A stretch of DNA of 64,000 nucleotides. It comes from Saxidomus purpurata (Eukaryota > Mollusca > Bivalvia > Venerida > Veneridae). The notes under the pieces are model-generated. The model had not been told where the DNA came from. It saw nothing but the letters and a program-made list of their open reading frames with translations, and made no database searches. A program made the position numbers and the translations under genes. Of this stretch, positions 1 to 8,683 are shown piece by piece. The stretch covers positions 18,334,413 through 18,398,412 of the forward strand of contig JAFMSR010000009.1 in NCBI GenBank assembly GCA_022818135.1, in the 5' to 3' direction. Within the stretch, counting starts at the first letter, position 1. Each line of letters opens with the position of its first letter.

Positions 1-210
1 CTTGAGTCACTTTTGAGAACAAACGCTACTAAGACTCAGACTGATCGTGCAACCATAGACCTCGGCCTCCAAGTGGAACGCACCGGGAACCGGTACCAGC
101 CTTGAAAGCAAAAGATCAATGATCACACTACCAGTTTTATAGGAATGCCGATTTACTGAAAGCAAACAGTCGACTAGGCCTTACCAAAACTACATGGGCC
201 AGACCTAGTG

Positions 211-282
211 ACCCGAAGCAACATTCGGGTCAACGACAAACTACAAACAAACCCGAAGCAACATTCGAGTTTACAACTACTT
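211..282. repeat. Two tandem short hairpins in the 3' region of the Ngaro element
   Basis: ACCCGAAGCAACATTCGGGT (about 212-231) forms a 7-bp perfect stem with a 6-base loop. Near-identical ACCCGAAGCAACATTCGAGT follows at about 252-271. They sit in the presumed 3' untranslated region and may be a structured terminal signal. Confidence 0.5.
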
Positions 283-510
283 AGTGACCCGAGATAAGAT
301 AGAATCCGAATGCGGACGGACAGGTCTCCTCTGGAACGCCGAAGACTGCCACCGAAGAGAGATGTCACGCCCCTATTCGGAAATAAGCCAAAAATTTGAA
401 ATTGTATACAACGAAATTTTGATAAATTTACTTCCTCGAAACCTTAACGCTTGGTCGCCTTCCGGTCGATAAGAATTTTACCGCCACAATAAATTTTAAT
501 TTATCCCCCA

Positions 511-1076
511 AAATTATTATTGAGAGGAACCAAGGTTTTTGATAAGTGCCGTTTTCAAATAGTCTAAGTAAAACTCCAACCCCACTTCATTTAAATGGAC
601 CTCGTCCGATCTGAAAAAATTAGTAACTGTATCAATATCTGGGCTCACAATATCACTTTTGCCAGACAAAGTTGTAATTAGCCGGCCAGATCTATTTATC
701 CGTTTGCGTTTTATATCAATAGCTTTGACATTGCCGGCCCCCTCCAGACCCTCCTTGGTAAAATGTCAACCCAGATAATAACTGTCTGAGGGAAAGCGTC
801 ACGTAAATACTGCACTTCAGCCTGTATTAGCTTCCTTAGCCCAATAAGAGATGAACTTGTCAGGTCGTTACCACCTAAATGTAAGATGATAGCCCTTGGC
901 GGCGATGATAGTAGCACTTGAGTCTGTATAGAATGGCGAAATGAGGTCCATCGAAGTCCTTTTATTCCCCACCAAGCTATATTTATCTCAGGTAATGACA
1001 GGTTGATTTTACCAGTGTCTGCTGCTCGTTTACCGGCCCAGAATGGAATCGAGTCGCCTAAGACCCACACGTCTAC
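511..1076 (-). pseudogene. SGNH/GDSL hydrolase domain of the Ngaro-type element, frameshifted
   Basis: The open frame starts at 1070 with WVLGDSIPFW (SGNH block I, catalytic Ser) and continues through WWGIKGLRW and LHLGGNDL (block III, Gly/Asn). It shifts out of frame at a short G run near 738-746 and stops at 711. In the neighbouring frame, sequence down to about 511 contains SDEVHLNEVGLEF, which looks like block V with the catalytic D-x-x-H. So the domain is complete in content but split by about a one-base indel. SGNH hydrolases are lipases/esterases, and some Ngaro elements carry one as a last ORF. Its function in the element is unknown. Confidence 0.75.
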
Positions 1077-1217
1077 AAAAAGTTGTTAAAGTAATTGACA
1101 AAAAAGCACCTATAGTGTTAAAAGTTCGCTGTTTAAAAAGAAAATGCCTTAAAATGTATTGAAATATTGTTTGTCCATTCAGTTAAGAGTGGTAAAAACA
1201 CCTCCTAACTTGCAGAA

Positions 1218-2114
1218 CTAAGATCGAATATATACTTTATAACAATTAGATTTCCATCTACCAAGTGTCATAATAACATGCCCTGGGTAACCCTGAGTTG
1301 CCAGGTCAGTAGCCCGACCAATTCTGAAGCTATGCGATTTGAACGTACCGGTAGTTTGACTTTTATTCAAACATTTATATAGAACGGCTGAAAATTGAGT
1401 TCTGGAAACCGGGGTGCCATCTTGATGACAAAATAAGATTCCTTCATTTTGTGGCCTTACTTCCAAGAAATCCAGTAAGGCCTGAACTGCACAGACCGGT
1501 CCTAATTCTCTAGGTATTTTTAGCACTGTAGGTTTTCCCCTTTGATTTGTTTTAGAATATCGAAGTTGAATACTAAGATAATTGTTATCAATGACAGACA
1601 AATCTGATCTTTTAATGGGTCCTTCAGGCTGTCCCCTACCAGAAACTACTAGTTCGCTAACCCTAAAAAGTCCGAAATATGCTAACGTAAAGAGTGAAGT
1701 AAACAGTATTGTTTCGTAGACATAGAAGCAAACGCCACGCAGATCTCTGCAAACAGATGTCAAAATTGGCAGGGTAAGTGGAGCTCTGTTATCGTGCGTG
1801 ATACGGTTCCTATGACAACCCTCTAGTAATTTTCTTATGATAAAAACCTGGGATATATCGTAATATCCATTGAGTTTGTGAAAATAATTCAGCCCAGCTA
1901 TATATGTCGTGATTGTTTTGGGTGACAAACCCTTTTCGAAACAATATGTCATAAATAAGATGATTTGCTTTTCCGGTATAGGCCAATACTCTGAGAGATT
2001 ATATAAACTCCTAAAATTTTTAAATGACCGAAAAGCAGTATTATATGTCAGCCTCGAATTTATTGAAACCCCTGCGAAAAGCAGCCGCTTAGCTCTAGAT
2101 CGAAGATATTCCAT
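1218..2114 (-). CDS. Tyrosine recombinase of the Ngaro-type element
   Basis: This 298-residue ORF has the layout of a phage-integrase/Cre-like tyrosine recombinase. An N-terminal SAM-like core-binding domain (SINSRLTYNTAFRSFKNF) precedes the catalytic domain. The catalytic domain has an Arg in GLFRVSEL, the H-x-x-R box HSFR at residues 261-264, GRW near residue 286 and a terminal YIR whose Tyr (about 295) is the probable nucleophile. All essential residues look intact. In DIRS-like elements this enzyme inserts the circular or split-repeat cDNA without target-site duplication. It follows RNase H and precedes the SGNH ORF. Confidence 0.9.
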   Translation of the reverse strand: MEYLRSRAKRLLFAGVSINSRLTYNTAFRSFKNFRSLYNLSEYWPIPEKQIILFMTYCFEKGLSPKTITTYIAGLNYFHKLNGYYDISQVFIIRKLLEGCHRNRITHDNRAPLTLPILTSVCRDLRGVCFYVYETILFTSLFTLAYFGLFRVSELVVSGRGQPEGPIKRSDLSVIDNNYLSIQLRYSKTNQRGKPTVLKIPRELGPVCAVQALLDFLEVRPQNEGILFCHQDGTPVSRTQFSAVLYKCLNKSQTTGTFKSHSFRIGRATDLATQGYPGHVIMTLGRWKSNCYKVYIRS

Positions 2115-2791
2115 AGAAAAGTTGGTATCGTGTGAGGGCTGGCATCTGCGTCTTGAGCTAACTCCCTGAACTTGCTCAACTGAAAGCGAGATAAAGCGTC
2201 ACATATTTGATTCGTGTGACCTGGGACATGTGAGGCTTTGATTAAAATATTCAGATTAAAGCATCTCAATGTCAATATCCTGACAATACACATAACTCGT
2301 TCCGATTTAGAGGATAACTTGTTAAGGATCTGAACTACTGCCATATTATCGCTGTTAAATTTTATTTTTTTGTTCATCAGGTCCCTTCCCCAAATAAATA
2401 ACGCTACCAAAATCGGGAACAATTCTAGTACTGTTATATCTGACGTGAGGCCGCACGTATGCCACGTGTCTGGCCACTTAGCAGAACACCAATGGCCTTT
2501 GAAGTATATACCAAAGCCTAACCCCATGCCACCCGCACTATCGGTGTATAACTGTGTATCGGTGTTCGTGACCCAATAACGGTCATGAAAAATAGATATA
2601 CCGTTAAATCTTTTGAGAAAAACTAACCACATTGACAAATCAAGTCGTATGTCTTTTTTAATTCGGATGTGGTGAAAAGGCTTCGTGAGGCCGCAAACTG
2701 AGTTTATCAGTCGGCGAATAAACGGCCTACCCATTACTATGGCTCTGCAACAGAAATTTAACGATCCAATGAGAGATTGCATCTTCTTCAA
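2060..2791 (-). CDS. RNase H domain and linker of the Ngaro-type element
   Basis: This ORF of 243 residues continues the reverse transcriptase frame after the stop at 2849. It begins with the RT thumb region (MQSLIGSLNF, typical of DIRS-like pol). It then carries a type I RNase H with the acidic residues expected: YTDSAG (Asp about residue 84), LELFPILVAL (Glu) and FNSDNMAVV (Asp). HVPGHTNQICDALSR supplies the C-terminal His/Asp. RNase H removes template RNA during cDNA synthesis. The end overlaps the recombinase ORF by 55 bases in another frame; I cannot tell whether that overlap is native or a frameshift. Confidence 0.82.
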   Translation of the reverse strand: MKKMQSLIGSLNFCCRAIVMGRPFIRRLINSVCGLTKPFHHIRIKKDIRLDLSMWLVFLKRFNGISIFHDRYWVTNTDTQLYTDSAGGMGLGFGIYFKGHWCSAKWPDTWHTCGLTSDITVLELFPILVALFIWGRDLMNKKIKFNSDNMAVVQILNKLSSKSERVMCIVRILTLRCFNLNILIKASHVPGHTNQICDALSRFQLSKFRELAQDADASPHTIPTFLWNIFDLELSGCFSQGFQ

Positions 2792-2848
2792 TGTTGTTTT
2801 TTCCCGTGAAAGTATTTCTTCGATTTTTTGTACAACCTCTTGAATTTT

Positions 2849-3898
2849 TTAAATAGGAATTCTTACAGTCATGTGATTTGAATCTAACTCTAAGCCTAGA
2901 AAAATCAGAACCTCTGTAGGACCCTCAGTTTTATCGAGTGCTAAGGGCACACCAAGTTCAGACATTGTACTTTTGAAAATTTCTAAAGCGCGAGTACAAG
3001 ATTCGACAGATTTGTCTCCCCCTAGAAAGTCATCAAGATAGTGTATTAAGCTCCTTGATGGTAATTTTGATTTAATACAGAATTCGAGAAACCGAGCAAA
3101 TCTTTCAAAGGTAATGCAGCTAATGGATGCCCCAAATGGGAGTGCTTTGTCAAAATAAAAATGATCATTAAAGAAAAATCCTAATAGTTCAAAATCTGCG
3201 GGGTGGATAGGAATTAAGCGGTATGCACTTTTAATGTCCGATTTAAAAAGTTTACAACTTCGTCCTAAATCTTGAACTAACTTAACCGCTTCGTCGAAGC
3301 TAGTGTATTGTACTGAGCATAAATCTGGGTCAATAAAGTCATTGATTGACTCGCCGGGGGGATAAGACAAATGATGAATCATTCGAAATTCCCCCGGTGT
3401 TTTCTTGGGAACTAAGCCTATCGGCGACACTATTAAATTAGGAAATGGACGATGGACAAATGGACCGGCTATTCTTCCTGCTTCTAACTCTTTCTGAATT
3501 TGAGATTTTATTATTTCCGGACTGAGTGCAGTAGAACGCAAATTTTTTGAATCTCGTGGTAACCGCGGACCAGCGTACTGGATGGAAAACCCCTTGATAA
3601 AACCATTTAATAAAAATTTTGATTCGCTGGCTTCATATGAGAGTGCGTACTTCTTCAAGGCTTTCACATTAACTGGTGATTTTGCCAAATTAGAAATATC
3701 AAAATTGCTGGGCTGTGGAATCGATGGGCCCTCTATTAATTTAGAGTTTTTGTTTTTACTGTTTTCTTGGTTGACCTCGCTTAAGTCCCCTGAATGGTCG
3801 GCGAAAGCCTCTGCCACGAAAATTTTGTTGGGAGTTTGACGTTTGAAATTGACCTGAAAACCCAGATTGAGGACAGGTGACCTCTGGATGTGATGCAA
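2849..3898 (-). CDS. Reverse transcriptase domain of the Ngaro-type element (stops early)
   Basis: This 349-residue ORF holds the reverse transcriptase. Visible blocks are SPIGLVPKK with a following Arg (FRMIHHLS), FKSDIKSAYRLIPI (first catalytic Asp), LPFGASIS and the catalytic box YLDD at about residues 287-290. The ORF ends at a TAA at 2849-2851. The same frame stays open on the other side into the RNase H ORF, so this is one pol reading frame interrupted by a single nonsense codon. The start is uncertain because it overlaps the gag-like ORF. Enzyme: RNA-directed DNA polymerase; this copy would yield a truncated product without readthrough. Confidence 0.85.
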   Translation of the reverse strand: MHHIQRSPVLNLGFQVNFKRQTPNKIFVAEAFADHSGDLSEVNQENSKNKNSKLIEGPSIPQPSNFDISNLAKSPVNVKALKKYALSYEASESKFLLNGFIKGFSIQYAGPRLPRDSKNLRSTALSPEIIKSQIQKELEAGRIAGPFVHRPFPNLIVSPIGLVPKKTPGEFRMIHHLSYPPGESINDFIDPDLCSVQYTSFDEAVKLVQDLGRSCKLFKSDIKSAYRLIPIHPADFELLGFFFNDHFYFDKALPFGASISCITFERFARFLEFCIKSKLPSRSLIHYLDDFLGGDKSVESCTRALEIFKSTMSELGVPLALDKTEGPTEVLIFLGLELDSNHMTVRIPI

Positions 3899-4922
3899 AA
3901 CATTTTGCGCAAATATGAGGGTATTTACAGTTAGACCAGACGCAATTACCCTTGTTAAAGTCGTGGCATGTGTACCTGTGATAATTCATGGTTGGCTGAT
4001 TCACAGGTTGGCTATCCCTGACTTGTACACACCGCCACCAAAGTTCGTTATTTGTTTGAGACCACGGGGACGGGCATAGTGCCTGGCGAAGGCGAAATTG
4101 TTCATCGTAAATCCTCCACCCGTAGCCCCCTTGGCGCATTGCACAGTCCCGTATATTAAACATATAGTGGAGTAATTCGTGAACCTTATCACTATGTGAC
4201 TGGAGGTAAATGGACGCATAAATAATAAATGCATTCGTCCATTTTTCTATAGACGTAATTTTATCTGTGCACATTTTTTGAGATGATTCAATGTGGCCGT
4301 CAGATGAAAGTTTGAAAATGCTGCCTTTGCAAAATTCCGAAAGGTCTATAGCTCCTTTAAGGAGTAAGGCCAAGTTAACATATTCTCCGCGACATATCTG
4401 CTGTTTTAAAGACGACGGTATATGTGCAGCCAAATCGTCGTTCGACAGACGAACATTTGGGAAATTTTGATTAAAAGAGGTGTTTTGACCTGTTTCATTT
4501 CTATCGCCATCTTTGTCTAACCCCGGCTTCGGAATATTATGTGACCTTGCCGAACTAATTTCATTACTAGCTGAAGGAATAAGACCTGAACTACGAAAGA
4601 CATGTTCAAAATCTATAAAATCTGACCCACCGGCATTTTCCTGTATCAGTCTGTTGCCACCATCGTCTATATCTGGTAAGGCTGGACCACGTGGAGGTGT
4701 CCTATCGGCCTGTTCAAGGTCGTCGGCACGTCGCTTCTGCCCACGGGTGTTTGGACGAATATTGACCTGCTCCGCTTCATTCCGTTGACCGTCGGCATTT
4801 CGATTTACTCTCGCAGGCTGTCTAGCTCTAGCCCTGCCGCCCCGTTGTCTAACTCGCCCACGCGGCATTTGAACCAAGTGATGTATTAAAAAATTTTTTA
4901 ATTTGATGTTCTTCTTAGACAA
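3756..4922 (-). CDS. Gag-like ORF1 of the Ngaro-type element
   Basis: This 388-residue ORF is the first of the element. Its N-terminal quarter is very basic, with Arg/Gly-rich stretches (RGRVRQRGGRARARQ), as expected for nucleic-acid binding. The middle is an alpha-helical-looking region without a motif I recognise. Near the C-terminus is a cysteine/histidine knuckle (CHDFNKGNC, CKYPHIC, CAKCFASH), a CCCH-like arrangement seen in ORF1 of DIRS/Ngaro elements. The last residues are again Arg-rich. A second Met at residue 19, just before the basic block, is an alternative start. The 3' end overlaps the reverse transcriptase ORF in a different frame by about 140 bases. Role (RNA packaging) is inferred from position and composition. 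Confidence 0.7.
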   Translation of the reverse strand: MSKKNIKLKNFLIHHLVQMPRGRVRQRGGRARARQPARVNRNADGQRNEAEQVNIRPNTRGQKRRADDLEQADRTPPRGPALPDIDDGGNRLIQENAGGSDFIDFEHVFRSSGLIPSASNEISSARSHNIPKPGLDKDGDRNETGQNTSFNQNFPNVRLSNDDLAAHIPSSLKQQICRGEYVNLALLLKGAIDLSEFCKGSIFKLSSDGHIESSQKMCTDKITSIEKWTNAFIIYASIYLQSHSDKVHELLHYMFNIRDCAMRQGGYGWRIYDEQFRLRQALCPSPWSQTNNELWWRCVQVRDSQPVNQPTMNYHRYTCHDFNKGNCVWSNCKYPHICAKCFASHPEVTCPQSGFSGQFQTSNSQQNFRGRGFRRPFRGLKRGQPRKQ

Positions 4923-5100
4923 ACTGTTTCGTAAGTGAGAAAGGCTGCACGGGTTTTTGGCTTTAAATAGCCGTTATTTGAGTTGTTCTCGGTTCGGTAA
5001 TCATGTGTAATACATTTCAGTCCCTTAGACGGGAACCAGTTTGAATACTAGAAGACCGAGAGTTAACCGCGTGACCATAGCAACGAGAATAACAAATATT

Positions 5101-8100
5101 TCTCGAAAAAATAAATCAAATTATTTTTAATTGAAAATAATTTATCTTATTTCTTTAATGTTTCATCTATGCACAAGCAACACGTAGCACAGTGAAATAA
5201 ATACTCAATTGCACATAACCATTCTAACTGAGAATTATATGTCTATTGTATATATAATGTACATGATATCACATCAGCATGAAAACAGCTATCTACATCG
5301 TAAACCTAGATAATTGCTGCTAATCTATAGTAAAATGCAATCAGATAATATGAAATATAATGATGGCGCTTATGCGCAGAGAGAAAAAACTGTGCTAAGG
5401 AATCACTCCTTTGATAATAGATAAATGTAAAAAAGGCACTGATTAGCAACTACTGCCTAGAAGAAATAAAAAGACGACTTCGTATTACATAAGAAACATG
5501 CTTAAATGTAACATTATTTACACATTAAAGATAACCTTCTTAAAATTCAGTAACATGTTTTGGGAGGCGCCGCGTTTTTGGTATGTGGCATTCCCTGTTT
5601 GATATTATTTTTGTTTTTTTTGGAAGTAGGAAAGGATTACTTTTACCATAATCATCCATACATTGTCAAGTAAAGTTGCTGACAACTGATTCGGTTTTAT
5701 TTTTAAGTCAGTTCTTGTTTCAGTTACGCAAGACGTGGTTTTCAGAGTCAACACGTTCTATCCTTGTACTTTAAGTTTTCATATCGCCTAGTTTCTATTC
5801 AACCTTGTGCATCCCTACACCGGAATGTACATAGCGCAAATCTGTGTTTCATAGGCATATCTAATTGACAACACTGTTCGGTAACAAAGTCTGATTTAGA
5901 AGTAAAGTAAGATCTCAATAACCGCCTCTACCCAAACGCCAGTAGTACGGTTAAGCAGTATATTCCACTAAAGTAGTATATATGTTTTATCAAAAATTGT
6001 ATGTCATTGAAGTCTCAAGATTTAGGTCCCATTTTGACTTCCAGTTTGTCTACCTATATTATCCATGATCTTGACATAGCCTTTAGCTTTTCCGAAGCAC
6101 CCTATTTTTCCTTTCACTTTTTTGCGTTTTATATTGATAGTGTTACTTGTCTAATTTGATTTCATATTTTTATCTATCCGTTCTTGTGAAACGTTTAAAA
6201 CTTTCTTATATACTTTTGCTTTACTGCTGTGGTTCGGTTAATTTGACTTAAGTATGACTACGTTCGTTTCTGACATTAGTAAACTGGAGCTATCACATTA
6301 AGAAAACACGATACTGCAGCATAAAATATTAAAGTTCAGCCAGCATCAAATCCAGTTTAAAGAGATATTCGAAAGTGATTTAGTAACACAAGACTTCACT
6401 GATTAGGTAATAAATGTAAACGGCTAAAGTACACTGGCTGCTTTTGTTGTAGAACACATGGCGTAACTTGATACAAATACTTCCAGCTTACATTTAGCAG
6501 TTTTGGTTACTCCAAAGTAAATTCATATTTTATTTAACTGTGACGAAACTTGTATTCTGACAAGATTTCAGTCCTCTGGTCGGCCATCGTTTACGTTTTT
6601 CCCTTACAAACATCTGTGATCTGCAAAACTTTTCTTCTCGGCGCTACATTTATGTTTTTTTGTAGAGCAAGACTTTACTTATTTAATACGTGTTTTGTGA
6701 GACAATGTAGTGGAACTATTTCTGAAGGACTAAGTAGTCAGATTATTTATTTGGTAAGTGCATTAGTTTTTGTTTTGGAAATTAAAATAGTAATCAATAT
6801 CCTTTACAATTTCTCACAAAACTCAGGCCATATTCAACTCGTTGATTGCATGTCTTTAATATAGAATGTTCATAAAAGTGAAAAGAAATTTACCTAGTAG
6901 GTAGAGACATTTGATTTTGTTGGCATTTTCTATTCAAATAATTGTAAAGCTTTCATGAATGCCTGTGCAACAGATAAGCATTTGTACACACATATAGTGT
7001 AACAGTAACAATAAAATGAAAGAATAAATTGAAGATGTATAGACAGTTGTAAAAACCCTTTGAATACAAATACGACAAAAGGTGTAAACTTTGTTGCTGA
7101 AAATAATAATGAAGAAACACGAAAAATGAAAACTAAAACAGAACAACAAAATACGATTGCTAACGACATAATAAAACTAAAACAAGAACAATGTAGAACT
7201 TCAACTTAAACGACTGTTGCTAACGGATACAAGGAAGACATTAATTTCAAAATGTCAACGTATGAAACATTTAAATGAAACCAGACATACTAATAGAAAA
7301 ACACAAAAAGACAAAGTTTCCTTATCACCAGCACCATCAATGTTTATGATTGGTTCAATCATTTGGAAACTGCTTCCCTTTAGTTGTTTGAAAAAAAAAA
7401 GAAATAGTTCTACAAATAATTATACCAAATTTTTGCATAACAAATAAGACATAATTGTTTCTACAATTATAATTTCAATTTCTCAAATTTAATGCACAAG
7501 ATCATTACATCTTCTTTTCTAAGACGATCTTTTAAAGTATGACAAGTGTAGTAACCTTTCACAATAAAATTCGAATGTAATACGGTATGTGGCTGTTCAG
7601 AGTGTGGTTAAATACTGTTGAATTTGTTAAAGAGACACTCCCTAAAACTGATGTCATCTTCAGAAACCTAAATAACAGAATTTTTGCAAGTATTTAAGTT
7701 GTACATTCTAGTCCATATCGGTAAAATCAGCGTTTTGAAATATGTTGCAATATCGTTAAACATTCACTAATCTATGTAAAGCTGCTCAAAATATAATCAT
7801 AACAAAATTTCCTAGAGCTTTAATATTTGTTGCCGACATTTAAGCAATATAGCAACTAAGCTAGTAAGATAACGAAAATGCATGTCGAAGTCCTGGTCAA
7901 CAGAAATTAAAAACAAATACTGGCTTTAAGAAAGACGGTAAAATAATTGAGGTGCACGTAACTTATTAACGATAACATCAAGTACATTTCATCCACATGA
8001 TCTTTATTTATATTAAAGCATGTTAGAGTTGGCTTCCTGTTTCTACCGTCAGTATCTTTCACATGGTTTGCCTTAGTACAAAGGTTTCATTTTGGACCTG

Positions 8101-8556
8101 AAAAACAAGTTTCCGATTATTCTTTCACTTTTATCAAAACACTATGCATAACAGCATGCATTCATGAACATATACATTATAATTACGTAGATTCAATGAT
8201 TAATTATTAAGTTTGCACTATTGCATTTTTATCGCACATACATGTATGAGATCTGCATCGGAAAACAGTTCTCAATATTATTGCCGTCACCTTGAACAAA
8301 ATGAGAGCATTTTAAACAAGAAGTACATTTAACATTTAGAATTGGGCCGCTATAAAGTTAAAAGGACGCTAAAACACAATGAGGATAGGTAAATATTTCT
8401 TCTTTATTTCTCTATAAGCTCGTCAAGCTCGTCAATTTCAACGAGTAGGCTTAAAGTAATACATTTATTGACACAATTTTCAGTCAAAAGCAGCTATGAC
8501 GTCTAGATTCAATTAAAAAGTTAGATCTTAACTATTATGTATTTTTGTGAGCTTAC
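5101..8556. other. AT-rich region without recognised genes, 3' of receptor gene A
   Basis: This stretch lies between the retroelement and the last recognised exon of receptor gene A, where its transmembrane and cytoplasmic exons would be expected. I found no convincing exon on either strand. Open frames at 6550-6864 (+) and 6930-7169 (-) are Phe/Ile/Leu-rich translations of T-rich DNA and lack motifs. A truncated MITE-A copy lies at about 7627-7830. Confidence 0.6.
7627..7830. mobile_element. MITE-A copy, truncated
   Basis: It starts with the MITE-A terminus (GAGACACTCCCTAAAACTGATG) and retains the internal part (CATATCGGTAAAATCAGCG). The second terminal repeat is not found. Confidence 0.55.
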
Positions 8557-8683
8557 CTCTTTTGGCTTTTTGGTCCCTCAAGACCATCTCTAGAGACCCC
8601 TCTCACTGTAACATCATATGTTCGATTCCCATAAAGTCCATTTAGCACAGCATACGCTGGACCGGGAGCAGGCACTGTTTTCT
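8557..8683 (-). CDS. Receptor A exon 12: D6 fibronectin III, second half
   Basis: Encodes LNGLYGNRTYDVTVRGVS and DGLEGPK, then leaves through donor GTAAGC in phase 2. The gene B counterpart is 132 bases and ends phase 1, so the tails after GPK are out of register. Last recognised exon of gene A. Confidence 0.84.

Larger units (their letters stand above)
1..5100 (-). mobile_element. DIRS/Ngaro-type tyrosine-recombinase retrotransposon, degenerate
   Basis: On the minus strand, in order, lie a gag-like ORF, reverse transcriptase, RNase H, tyrosine recombinase and an SGNH hydrolase. That set and order fit Ngaro-type elements, which integrate with a tyrosine recombinase rather than a DDE integrase; some members carry an SGNH domain. 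The coding part runs from 4922 to about 511. Flanks are assigned loosely: about 4923-5100 is 5' leader and 1-510 is 3' region, and the window edge may cut the element. I could not resolve the split direct repeats expected at the ends. One in-frame stop and one clear frameshift indicate a non-autonomous copy, although most catalytic residues survive. Confidence 0.85.

Noticed and set aside
6930..7169. Minus-strand hydrophobic frames as the missing receptor A membrane exon
   Set aside because: No splice acceptor in the right phase, several hydrophobic runs in two overlapping frames, and composition explained by A/T-rich DNA.
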